Positions 27,238-34,968 of a stretch of 64,000 nt of DNA are shown piece after piece (positions within the stretch are counted from its first letter, which is position 1; each line of letters starts with the position of its first letter). The notes beneath the pieces were generated by a model that was not told the origin of the DNA, searched no databases, and saw only the letters and a program-made list of their open reading frames with translations. A program made the position numbers and the translations under genes. Where the stretch lies: contig CAVZTA010000015.1 in the NCBI GenBank assembly GCA_963778025.1, forward strand, positions 1 through 64,000, in the 5' to 3' direction. Source of the DNA: CAVZTA01 sp963778025 (GTDB taxonomy: Bacteria; Chloroflexota; Limnocylindria; Limnocylindrales; CSP1-4).

Positions 27238-28415
27238 GCGCGCGGCTCCGGTGCCGGGCCATCCGGCGGAAGCGCGTCGTCGGCGGACGGTGGCGCCGTG
27301 GAGTGCCGCACGACCAGCGATGGCGGGAAGACACGGATGGCCGGGCGTCCAGGGCGATCGTTCGTCGATCCGTCGGTCCCATCGACGTCGTCGTCGGACG
27401 GGCCCACGGCCAGGGCGATCGCCTCGGCGGCCATCGCCGCCATGGGCATCCGGAGCGTCGTGAGATCCGGCATCGTCGACCTCGCCATCGGGATGTCGTC
27501 GAAGCCGACGACCGACAAGTCGTCGGGCACGTTGACGCCTCGAAGCAACGCGCCGCGAAGCACGCCGATCGCGAGGACGTCCGTGGAGGCCACGATCGCG
27601 GTCGGTCGTGGCGAGAGGCGCAGCAGTGCACCGAGCGCCGCCTCGCCGCCCTCGGGCGTATTCGCGACGTGCTGGACGTATCCCGCGGGGACGTCGCCCA
27701 GGATCTCCGACGCCAGCTCGGAATAGGCCGCCTGCCGCTCGCGGATGTCGCCCAGGAGCCGACCGCCGACGAAGGCGATGCGTCGATGGCCCAGGTCGCG
27801 GAGATGCTCGACGGCGATCCGCGTGCCGAGACGGTTGTCGACCTGGACGCCCGGGATGAGGTCGAGACTGGTCCCCTGCCACATCGCGACGACCGGGACG
27901 TGGGCATCGCGCAGATCGGCCAGGAGGCGCGGCTGATCCCCCATGTCGCCGAGCAGGATGATGCCGTCGCACTGGCGTGCTTCGAGGACGGTCGCCAGCT
28001 CGAACGCCTCGGTCGCGCGAGCGTGCGCGAGGCCGAGCACGATGTTGTAGCCGCGCGCCCGAGCCGCGCTCGAGATCGCCTCGATGGCGCCTGCGAAGAA
28101 CGGATCGGTGATGTCGCGGACGATCGCTCCAAGGAGCATCGTCGGAGCCCCGCGAAGCGCCCGTGCCAGCGGGTTGGGTCGGTACTCGAGATCACGCGCC
28201 GCGGCCAGGACCCGCCGCCGGGTCTCCTGGGCGATGGGCACGGTGATGGGCGCGTCGTTGAGGATCCGCGAGACGGTGCTGCGGGAGACCCCGGTGGCGA
28301 TCGCGATGTCCTTCATCGTCGACGGCCGGCTTCGGCGCGTGGGCCGGGCCGTGGCGTGCGGGCCGCCATCCGGGGGCTCATCGCGCGGGGATGTGTCCGT
28401 CTTCGTGCGGTCCAT
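27234..28415 (-). CDS. LacI-family transcriptional regulator
   Basis: 393-residue LacI/GalR repressor. A basic N-terminal extension (about 33 residues) precedes the HTH and hinge: TMKDIAIATGVSRSTVSRIL, NDAPITVPIAQETRRRVLAA and ARDLEYRPNPLARALRG. The periplasmic-binding-protein-like domain follows: LGAIVRDITDPFFAGAIEAI, GYNIVLGLAHARATEAFELA, QCDGIILLGDMGDQPRLLAD, RRIAFVGGRLLGDIRERQAA and DLSVVGFDDIPMARSTMPDL, typical effector-binding motifs. It sits inside the arabinose operon between the permease and araD genes and probably responds to arabinose or a pathway sugar. Its likely operator is the palindrome pair before araA (33099-33120). Confidence 0.93.
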   Translation of the reverse strand: MDRTKTDTSPRDEPPDGGPHATARPTRRSRPSTMKDIAIATGVSRSTVSRILNDAPITVPIAQETRRRVLAAARDLEYRPNPLARALRGAPTMLLGAIVRDITDPFFAGAIEAISSAARARGYNIVLGLAHARATEAFELATVLEARQCDGIILLGDMGDQPRLLADLRDAHVPVVAMWQGTSLDLIPGVQVDNRLGTRIAVEHLRDLGHRRIAFVGGRLLGDIRERQAAYSELASEILGDVPAGYVQHVANTPEGGEAALGALLRLSPRPTAIVASTDVLAIGVLRGALLRGVNVPDDLSVVGFDDIPMARSTMPDLTTLRMPMAAMAAEAIALAVGPSDDDVDGTDGSTNDRPGRPAIRVFPPSLVVRHSTAPPSADDALPPDGPAPEPRA

Positions 28416-28418
28416 CGG

Positions 28419-29414
28419 TCACTCGAACCGGCGTCGGAGCACGGCGTGGATCGAGACCGAGATGAGGATGACCGCGCCATAGACGAGGCTGGGGTAGTAG
28501 TCGCTCAGCCCGATGGCCACGAGGCCCGCCTGGATCCCGCCGATCATGAACGCGCCGAGGGCCGTGCCCAGGACGCTGCCGCGACCGCCGAACACCGAGG
28601 TCCCGCCGACGAAGACCGCGGCCAGCGCCGGCAGCAGGTAGCCGTCGCCCATGGATGGGTAGTAGTTGACGACCTGGAGGCTGTTCAGGACGCCCGCGAA
28701 TGCCGCCGCGAGCCCGACGAGGACGAACAGGATGATCCGCGTCCGCCGGATCGGGATGCCCATCAGCGCAGCCGCCTGAGCGTTGTCACCGGTGACATAG
28801 GCGTTCTGCCCGAGGCGATGCCGGTTGAGCAGCACCCACGTGGCGACGGTGGCGAGGAGGAACCAGTAGAACTCCATCGGGACGCCGAAGAGCTTGCCGA
28901 CCATCACCTGGTACGCGGGCGAGTCCTGCGTGTCCACGAGCGGGTACTGACGTCCGCCGATGAGCACCAGCGCGAGGCCGCGGAAGAGGAACTGCGTCCC
29001 GATCGTCACGACCAGCGCCGGGATGCCGATGACCGTCACGAAGAACCCGTTGAACAGGCCGCACAGGACACCGACGCCCAGGGCGCCGACGATGCCCAGT
29101 GCGACGCTGCCGGTCGCCTGCCACAGTGCGACGAACCCGACCATGCCGAGCGACATCGTGGCCGGGAACGAGAGGTCGATATCCCCGGCGACGATGACCA
29201 TCGTGAGGGCCATCGCGATGATCGCGAAGTACGGCGTCGTCTGCGCGAACGACAGGTAGATCGGGGTGTCGAGGAACGTCCTCGGGGCGAGGATCACGAA
29301 CGCGATCCAGAGCAGCAGGAAGGCGCTGATGATGCCGATCTGCGATGCCCATGGGGCGAGGCGGGTGCCGATGCCGTTGCGGCGCGAGGCCGCGGTCCTC
29401 GCGACCGCGCTCAC
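28419..29414 (-). CDS. Sugar ABC transporter permease (RbsC/XylH type)
   Basis: 331-residue inner-membrane permease with about ten helices: IGIISAFLLLWIAFVILAPR, TPYFAIIAMALTMVIVAGDI with DLSFPATMSLGMVGFVALWQ (conserved I-D-L-S), GIVGALGVGVLCGLFNGFFV, TVIGIPALVVTIGTQFLFRG, MEFYWFLLATVATWVLLNRH, FVLVGLAAAFAGVLNSLQVV and PALAAVFVGGTSVFGGRGSV with GTALGAFMIGGIQAGLVAIG. These are BPD_transp_2 family motifs. It pairs with the ATPase (start overlaps its stop, GTGA) and the binding protein upstream. Within the araA operon it most likely imports L-arabinose or arabinose oligomers. The intact ORF extends further 5' but GTG 29414 fits the family length. Confidence 0.92.
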   Translation of the reverse strand: MSAVARTAASRRNGIGTRLAPWASQIGIISAFLLLWIAFVILAPRTFLDTPIYLSFAQTTPYFAIIAMALTMVIVAGDIDLSFPATMSLGMVGFVALWQATGSVALGIVGALGVGVLCGLFNGFFVTVIGIPALVVTIGTQFLFRGLALVLIGGRQYPLVDTQDSPAYQVMVGKLFGVPMEFYWFLLATVATWVLLNRHRLGQNAYVTGDNAQAAALMGIPIRRTRIILFVLVGLAAAFAGVLNSLQVVNYYPSMGDGYLLPALAAVFVGGTSVFGGRGSVLGTALGAFMIGGIQAGLVAIGLSDYYPSLVYGAVILISVSIHAVLRRRFE

Positions 29415-30298
29415 GCCAGACCTCCGGCCGACTCGCTGACGACGCCGGCAGGCCGATACCGCTCGGCTTCCGTGTAGGCGCCCGTCGAGGCGACCTCGCG
29501 CATGATGCCCATGAGCTCCTCGAGCGAATAGCGCGAGGTCGGGAACTCGCCGGCCACGCGGCCTCGGTCCAGGACGACGATCCGGTCCGAGACCGAATAG
29601 ACGTGGAAGATGTTGTGGTCGATGAAGATCGCCGACTTGCCGGCGCTCCGGATGCCGTCGACGAACCGGAGGAGCTTCTCGGTCTCCTTCAGGGACAGGC
29701 CCATCGTCGGCTCGTCGAGGACGATGCAATCGGCCTGGAAGTGCAGCGCCCGGACGATGGCCAGTCCCTGGCGCTCGCCGCCGGAGAGTCCACGGACGCT
29801 CGTGTCCGGCGTCAGCGCCGCCGAGGTGAAGCCCATCGACTCGCCCATGAGCTCCGCCGTCGCGCGGCGCATCTCGCCCACGCGCAGGAAGCCGAAGCGG
29901 TCGGTGATGGGCCGGCCCATGAAGATGTTCCGCCACAGCGACAGGTCATCGGCGAGGGCCCGTTCCTGGAACACGGTCTCCACGCCGAGCGAGCGTGCCC
30001 GCTGGACGGTGAGTCCTTCGACCCGCTCGCCGCCGAACAGGATCTCGCCGCGGTCGGGCTGGTGGACCCCGGTGATGATCTTGATGAGCGTCGATTTGCC
30101 CGCCCCGTTGTCGCCCAGGAGACCGACGACCTCGCCGGCGCCCAGACGGAAGTCGACGTCCTCCAGGACGTGGACGCCGCCGAACGACTTCGACACCTGC
30201 CGAAGCTCGAGGCGGGGCGGGGCGGGGGACGCCGGCTGACGGGCGCTGTCGCGTCCGTCAGCCGGCTCGCTGGTCGTCGGACCAGGAGGTCCCGCCAC
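29411..30298 (-). CDS. Sugar ABC transporter ATP-binding protein (single nucleotide-binding domain)
   Basis: 295-residue ATPase with one ABC domain: LELRQVSKSFGGVHVLEDVD, Walker A GEVVGLLGDNGAGKSTLIKI, Q-loop GVETVFQERALADDLSLWRN, signature TSVRGLSGGERQGLAIVRAL, Walker B FQADCIVLDEPTMGLSLKET and switch His AIFIDHNIFHVYSVSDRIVV. Carbohydrate-uptake ATPases of this family (RbsA, AraG, XylG) usually carry two ABC domains (about 500 residues); this one has only the first. Homodimerisation is therefore likely. GTG start at 30298 shares a base with the TAG of the binding-protein gene. It ends inside the permease GTG. Confidence 0.92.
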   Translation of the reverse strand: MAGPPGPTTSEPADGRDSARQPASPAPPRLELRQVSKSFGGVHVLEDVDFRLGAGEVVGLLGDNGAGKSTLIKIITGVHQPDRGEILFGGERVEGLTVQRARSLGVETVFQERALADDLSLWRNIFMGRPITDRFGFLRVGEMRRATAELMGESMGFTSAALTPDTSVRGLSGGERQGLAIVRALHFQADCIVLDEPTMGLSLKETEKLLRFVDGIRSAGKSAIFIDHNIFHVYSVSDRIVVLDRGRVAGEFPTSRYSLEELMGIMREVASTGAYTEAERYRPAGVVSESAGGLA

Positions 30299-31353
30299 TA
30301 GCGGATCTGCTCCTTCACGAGCGGCTCGATGACGTCGACGTTCGACTTGTCGATGAAGCCGCCGCCCGTGTTCACGAACAAGCCGCTGAAGCCGTACTTC
30401 TTGGTGAGGCACAGCTGCTCGACGGCCTGGAAGCCCTGGAGGTACTGCTGCTGGTCGATGACCAGGCTGATGTAGCCGTCCTTGATGCCCTGGACCGTCG
30501 ATGCCGAGGCATCGAAGCCCGCCGCGTAGACGCTGCCAGGCTTGAGGTTGGCCGCCTTCATGTACGTCGGGAGCGTGGACGTCAGGTTGCCGTGATCGAT
30601 GAACAGCGCCTTGACATCGGGATGCGCCGAGACGTAGCCGGTGAAGGTCGCGGTGCCGTTGGCCGGATCCTTGTTCGTCGCATCGTCGATCTCGAGATAG
30701 TCGACCGTCAGGCCCGCCTTCTCGAGCGTCTCGTGGATCCCCTTCGTCCGCTCGCCGCGGCCGGCCTGGGCCTCGAGGCCCCAGACGAACGCGCGATCAC
30801 CGGACTTGAGTCCACCGCGCGCGATCGCCTCGTTGGCCAGCGCCGCGCCGGCGTCGTAGAGGACGGCACCGACATAGCCGAGGCCCTTGGACGCATACGT
30901 CGCCTGGGCGTCCGGAAGCTCGGTGTTCATCACCGTGACGAGGATGTTCTGATCCATCGCCTGCTTGATGAGCGGGTCGAACGCCGCGTCACCCGGGTGG
31001 CCCATGACGGCGATGCCGTCAGGCTTGGTCGCCAGCGCCTGCGAGAACTGGGTGATCATCTTGTTGGGGTCCCAGTCGGACCACTGGTAGGTGATCTTCG
31101 GCCCGAATGCGGCCTCGGCCGCCTTCGCGCCGTTGTACACGACGGTCTCGAACCCGCCGCCCTGCGTGCCACCCGGGAAGAACACGAGGTTGACCCCGGA
31201 GCAGAACTGCCCGCCGGCCGGTGCCGCCCCCGTGCCGCCGGACGCGGCCGCGCCGGGCGATTGCGACGAGGTCGCGTTGCACGCGCTCAGCGCGATGAGC
31301 AGGCCGGTCATGAGGACCGCCACGCCACCGCGTCGTCCGCCGTTTCTCATCAT
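30298..31353 (-). CDS. Sugar ABC transporter substrate-binding lipoprotein
   Basis: 351-residue lipoprotein of the PBP1/RbsB-like family. Lipobox in LMTGLLIALSAC, a Gly/Ala/Ser-rich tether, then NLVFFPGGTQGGGFETVVYN, GAKAAEAAFGPKITYQWSDW, DPNKMITQFSQALATKPDGI, AVMGHPGDAAFDPLIKQAMD, VTVMNTELPDAQATYASKG, GYVGAVLYDAGAALANEAIA, VYAAGFDASASTVQGIKDGY and SLVIDQQQYLQGFQAVEQLC, the order expected of a two-lobed sugar-binding protein. Two adjacent ATG codons; the first at 31353 is preceded by AGGAGG at 8 nt. It is the first of the transporter genes, about 190 bp after araA. The sugar is inferred from context to be arabinose. Confidence 0.93.
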   Translation of the reverse strand: MMRNGGRRGGVAVLMTGLLIALSACNATSSQSPGAAASGGTGAAPAGGQFCSGVNLVFFPGGTQGGGFETVVYNGAKAAEAAFGPKITYQWSDWDPNKMITQFSQALATKPDGIAVMGHPGDAAFDPLIKQAMDQNILVTVMNTELPDAQATYASKGLGYVGAVLYDAGAALANEAIARGGLKSGDRAFVWGLEAQAGRGERTKGIHETLEKAGLTVDYLEIDDATNKDPANGTATFTGYVSAHPDVKALFIDHGNLTSTLPTYMKAANLKPGSVYAAGFDASASTVQGIKDGYISLVIDQQQYLQGFQAVEQLCLTKKYGFSGLFVNTGGGFIDKSNVDVIEPLVKEQIR

Positions 31354-31540
31354 CGCGATTTCCTCCTTGCCCCCTCTTCCATCGCTCGGCCTCGCCGGAC
31401 TCCGATCACCTGCAGTCGCACGACCCTCCTCCTGCGCGAGATCCGACGTCGTCATCGGCGCGGCCCGCGCTCGATCTCCCGGGCATGCCGTCGATCCCGT
31501 TCGCGGAGGGACGCGCCGACCCGGATGGCTCCCGCGCGCG

Positions 31541-33046
31541 TTATGGACCCCGCGCGAGCTGGTGATACGCGTGGTTCCAGCGCAGCTCCTTCTTGACGTC
31601 GGCGACGGTCGTGTCCTCCCCGATCGCGACCATCTCGATGCCGGCCATCTCGGCGAAGTCCTCGAGATGCGCCCGGGTCAGGGCCGTGCTGAGGCTGGTG
31701 TGGTGCGGCCCGCCGGCGAGCATCCACGCCTCCGCCGCGACCTTGAGCCCGGGCCTCGGCTTCCAGAGCGCGTGGGCGACCGGGAGACGCGGCAGCTCCT
31801 CGGGTGGCGTGACCAGGTCGATCTCGTCGAGGACCAGTCGGAAGCGGTCGCCCAGATCCAGGAGTCCGACGACCACGCCCGCGCCCGGGCGGGCGGTGAA
31901 GACGAGTCGCACCGGATCCGATCGGCGGCCGATGGACAGGGGATGGATCTCGCACGACGGCCGCCCATCCGCGATCGACGGGCAGACCTCGAGCATGTGC
32001 GCCCCCAGGACCCTGGATCCGTCGGGCGCGAGGTGGTACGTGTAGTCCTCCATGAAGGACGTCCCGCCCGGTAGCCCGGTGGCCATGACCTTCATCGCCC
32101 GGACGAGCAGCGCGGTCTTCCAGTCACCCTCGGCACCGAATCCGTAGCCGTCGGCCATCAGCCGTTGGACGGCGATGCCCGGCAGTTGGACGAGGTCGCC
32201 GAGATCTTCGAAGGTATCGGTGAAGGCACCGAAGCCGCCGGCGTCCAGGAAGCTCCGGAGGCCGACCTCGATGCGAGCGGCCTCACGGAGGGCCGACCGG
32301 TCCGTGCCGTCGGGCCGCAGCGACGGTGCCATGTCGTAGGTCGCGTCGTACTCGTCGACGAGCCGGTCGACGTCCGACTTGCTCGCCGCCCCGACGGCCG
32401 CTGTCAGGTCGCCGACGCCATACCCATCGACCCGGACGCCCAGCTGGATCTGGGCCTCGACCTTGTCACCCTCCGTGACCGCGACCTGGCGCATGTTGTC
32501 GCCGAAGCGCGCCAGCCTGAGCCGCCGGAGCTCATGGATGCCCGTGGCGGCCCGGGCCCAGGTGGCGACCCGGTCGATGACCTCCGGATCCCGCCAGTGG
32601 CCGACCACCGTCGTCCGGCTGAGTCGCAGGCGACTCTCGAGGAACGCGAACTCGCGGTCGCCGTGGGCCGACTGGTTGAGGTTCATGAAGTCCATGTCGA
32701 TCTCCGCCCACGGGAGATCGCGGTTGTGCTGCGTGTGCAGGTGAAGCAGCGGCTTCTTCAGCCCCTGGAGGCCAGCGATCCACATGCGGGCGGGGGAGAA
32801 CGTGTGCATCCAGGCGATGACGCCGATGCACGCCGGAGCCGCCGTTGCCGCGAGGAGGACCTCTCGGATCGCCTGCTCGGTCGCGAGGACCGGCTTGGGC
32901 ACGATGCGAACGGGGACCTGGCCCGCCTCGTCCAGCGCGCACGCGATCTCGGTGGCGTGCTCGCCGACGGTGCGGAGCGCGTCGTCGCCATACAGCGCCT
33001 GGGTACCGGTGACGAACCAGACCTCTCGGTCGCTCAGGACCTTCAA
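31541..33046 (-). CDS. araA: L-arabinose isomerase
   Basis: 501-residue Mn2+-dependent isomerase converting L-arabinose to L-ribulose. Motifs: EVWFVTGTQALYGDDALRTV, ACIGVIAWMHTFSPARMWI, PLLHLHTQHNRDLPWAEIDM, DFMNLNQSAHGDREFAFLES, VDRLVDEYDATYDMAPSLR and ADGYGFGAEGDWKTALLVRA with TSFMEDYTYHLAPDGSRVLG (the two catalytic Glu), AHMLEVCPSI (His ligand) and MLAGGPHHTSLSTALTRAHL (second His). The length equals the E. coli enzyme. No indel. It is the first gene of the minus-strand arabinose operon and has its own promoter with LacI-type palindromes just upstream. Confidence 0.97.
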   Translation of the reverse strand: MKVLSDREVWFVTGTQALYGDDALRTVGEHATEIACALDEAGQVPVRIVPKPVLATEQAIREVLLAATAAPACIGVIAWMHTFSPARMWIAGLQGLKKPLLHLHTQHNRDLPWAEIDMDFMNLNQSAHGDREFAFLESRLRLSRTTVVGHWRDPEVIDRVATWARAATGIHELRRLRLARFGDNMRQVAVTEGDKVEAQIQLGVRVDGYGVGDLTAAVGAASKSDVDRLVDEYDATYDMAPSLRPDGTDRSALREAARIEVGLRSFLDAGGFGAFTDTFEDLGDLVQLPGIAVQRLMADGYGFGAEGDWKTALLVRAMKVMATGLPGGTSFMEDYTYHLAPDGSRVLGAHMLEVCPSIADGRPSCEIHPLSIGRRSDPVRLVFTARPGAGVVVGLLDLGDRFRLVLDEIDLVTPPEELPRLPVAHALWKPRPGLKVAAEAWMLAGGPHHTSLSTALTRAHLEDFAEMAGIEMVAIGEDTTVADVKKELRWNHAYHQLARGP

Positions 33047-33098
33047 GGCGACTCCCTCGCGCCGTCACCATCCGCTGGGTGGACTCGTGGTCCGGCAA

Positions 33099-33131
33099 TC
33101 GAGTGTATGCACTCGAGTGCGCAAAGGTCAA
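33099..33131 (-). promoter_or_regulatory. araA promoter with overlapping LacI-type operator palindromes
   Basis: On the minus strand TTGACC (33126-33131), 18 nt and TACACT (33102-33107) form a promoter toward araA. Between and over them lie a perfect 12-bp palindrome GCACTCGAGTGC (33109-33120) and an overlapping repeat TCGAGTG-tatg-CACTCGA (33099-33116). A central CG palindrome covering the promoter is what LacI-family regulators bind; the regulator gene is in this operon. Confidence 0.6.
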
Positions 33132-33144
33132 GACCTCGCGTTCG

Positions 33145-33966
33145 CTAGAGGTCCATCGCGTTCAGCCGCCGTCGGGCGAGACCGAACAGGACGGCCAGGC
33201 TGACCAGCCAGGCGATGGGTGTCACCGGTGACGCCGGGCCGCCGGTCGAGATCGACACGGCCCAGTCGAAGATCGCGCCGGGGAACAACGGTGCCAGCGA
33301 CGGGACGACGCCACCGACGATGAGCGGCGCCGCGAGGACGGCCATGCCGATCGCGCCGACGGCGGCCTGGCTGGGCACGAACGTCGCGGCCGCCAGCGCG
33401 ACGGCGACGAAGAACGCCGGCACGGTGATGAGCGTGACGCCGAGGACGAGCACCGTCGCGAGGTCGGGGAGTCCGTAGAGCACGGTCACGATGGCCGTCG
33501 TCACGGCCAACGGGATGACGACCGCGGCGACCCACAGGGCGAGCGTGGCCGTCAGCCACTTGCTGACGAGCACGCTCGCCCGCGACACCGGCTTCGAGAT
33601 CGTCCAGGCCAGCGTCCCGCTGTCGCGCTCGGCGATGAGCAGGCTCATCGTCGCGAAGATCACCGCCAGGACGATGAACTGGGTGCCGATCGCGGACAGC
33701 ACGTTCGGGAGCGGCTGCATCGACAGGACCTTGGCGGGCTCGCCACCGGGCTCGGCGGGGGTCAGCCGAACCGCCAGGTCGGTGATCCAGGCGTTGGCGG
33801 CCGCGAGGGCGAAGACGGTGGTCGTGACCCCCATGACGATCCACGGCCGCTTGCCGTGGATCCACTCGGAGAGGTCCTTGCGGATGAGATTCCGGACGCC
33901 GAGCAACCTCGGCCGGTCGCTGCCCGCTTGCCCGACGGCCGGCGGATCGAGGGTCACGGCGTTCAT
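33145..33966 (-). CDS. ABC-2 type transporter permease
   Basis: 273-residue membrane subunit of an export-type ABC system. An amphipathic start (GVRNLIRKDLSEWIHGKRPW) leads into six helices: IVMGVTTTVFALAAANAWIT, NVLSAIGTQFIVLAVIFATM, LALWVAAVVIPLAVTTAIVT, LVLGVTLITVPAFFVAVALA, AAVGAIGMAVLAAPLIVGGV and PIAWLVSLAVLFGLARRR. ERDSGTLAWTISKPVSRASV after helix 2 is the coupling motif common in ABC-2 permeases (E-R-x-x-GT). ATG at 33966 overlaps the ATPase stop (ATGA). The substrate is unknown. Its 3' end abuts the araA promoter. Confidence 0.88.
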   Translation of the reverse strand: MNAVTLDPPAVGQAGSDRPRLLGVRNLIRKDLSEWIHGKRPWIVMGVTTTVFALAAANAWITDLAVRLTPAEPGGEPAKVLSMQPLPNVLSAIGTQFIVLAVIFATMSLLIAERDSGTLAWTISKPVSRASVLVSKWLTATLALWVAAVVIPLAVTTAIVTVLYGLPDLATVLVLGVTLITVPAFFVAVALAAATFVPSQAAVGAIGMAVLAAPLIVGGVVPSLAPLFPGAIFDWAVSISTGGPASPVTPIAWLVSLAVLFGLARRRLNAMDL

Positions 33967-34916
33967 GCGGCACGCTCCTTGGCGTCGATGAGGCGCAGGA
34001 AGACCTCTTCGAGATCGATCTGCTCGGGGGCGTTGGTGACCAGCGTGAGGTCGGACTCGGCCGCGTAGCGGGTCACCGCTCGCTGGACCGCGTCGGTCTG
34101 GCCGTCACGGGCCTGGATGAGGAAGGTGGCGTGATCCCGATCGCGGACCCCGAGCTCGACGGACGCGACGCCCGGCAGGGCGGCGAGACCACCGGGCGTC
34201 CCGTCGGTGGCACGGCCGACGACGACCCGCAGGCGATCCCGCGTGAAGCTGCCGAGCAGCTCGTGGGTCGGTGCCGCGCGGACGAGGCGCCCCTGGTCGA
34301 GGATCGCGACGTGATCGGACACGCGCTGGACGTCGTCGAGGATGTGGGTGGAGTAGAAGATCGTCGCGTGCCCGCGCAGCCCTTCCATCAGGTCGAGGAC
34401 GTCGCGCCGGCCGATCGGGTCGAGCGCACTCGCCGGCTCGTCGAGGAGGAGCACCTGCGGCCTGCCGATGAGGGCCTGGGCGATGCCGAGGCGCTGGCGC
34501 ATCCCGCCGGAGTAGGTCCCGGTCGGGCGATCGGCGGCGTCCGTGATGCCGGTCCTCTCCAGGGCCTCGTCGATCCGACGCTCGATCGGATCGCGCACCC
34601 ACGGGTAGAAGCCCGCGACGTAGCGGAGGGTCTGGCGCCCGGTCATCCAGGCGTAGAAGCGAGGCTCCTGGCCCAGGAAGCCGATGGCCCGCTTGTACGA
34701 CTCGCCCGCGGCGAGCGGGACGCCGGCGATGGTGGCGCTGCCACTCGTCGGCCGCGTCAGACCGGCGAGGATCTTGAGGGCGGTGGTCTTGCCGGCGCCG
34801 TTGGCGCCGAGGAAGCCGTAGATCGAGCCCTGGGGGACCTCGAGGCTCAGACCTTCGAGGGCTCGGACCCCCGAGTAGTGCTTGGTGAGATCGGTCGCGG
34901 AGATGGCTGCGGCCAC
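33963..34916 (-). CDS. ABC-2 type transporter ATP-binding protein
   Basis: 317-residue ATPase: ISATDLTKHYSGVRALEGLS, Walker A IYGFLGANGAGKTTALKILA, Q-loop AIGFLGQEPRFYAWMTGRQT, signature GTYSGGMRQRLGIAQALIGR, Walker B PQVLLLDEPASALDPIGRRD and switch His IFYSTHILDDVQRVSDHVAI, followed by a C-terminal regulatory segment (APEQIDLEEVFLRLIDAKER) usual in drug or lipid exporters. GTG at 34916 preceded by GGAG at 5 nt is preferred over the upstream ATG, whose extension lacks similarity. It forms a two-gene exporter operon with the permease. The ATPase-LuxR gene lies upstream on the same strand. Confidence 0.92.
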   Translation of the reverse strand: MAAAISATDLTKHYSGVRALEGLSLEVPQGSIYGFLGANGAGKTTALKILAGLTRPTSGSATIAGVPLAAGESYKRAIGFLGQEPRFYAWMTGRQTLRYVAGFYPWVRDPIERRIDEALERTGITDAADRPTGTYSGGMRQRLGIAQALIGRPQVLLLDEPASALDPIGRRDVLDLMEGLRGHATIFYSTHILDDVQRVSDHVAILDQGRLVRAAPTHELLGSFTRDRLRVVVGRATDGTPGGLAALPGVASVELGVRDRDHATFLIQARDGQTDAVQRAVTRYAAESDLTLVTNAPEQIDLEEVFLRLIDAKERAA

Positions 34917-34968
34917 GTGAGCTCCTTTCGGCGGAAGGACCTTGTGGTCCGGGCTCCACCGTCGGGTC

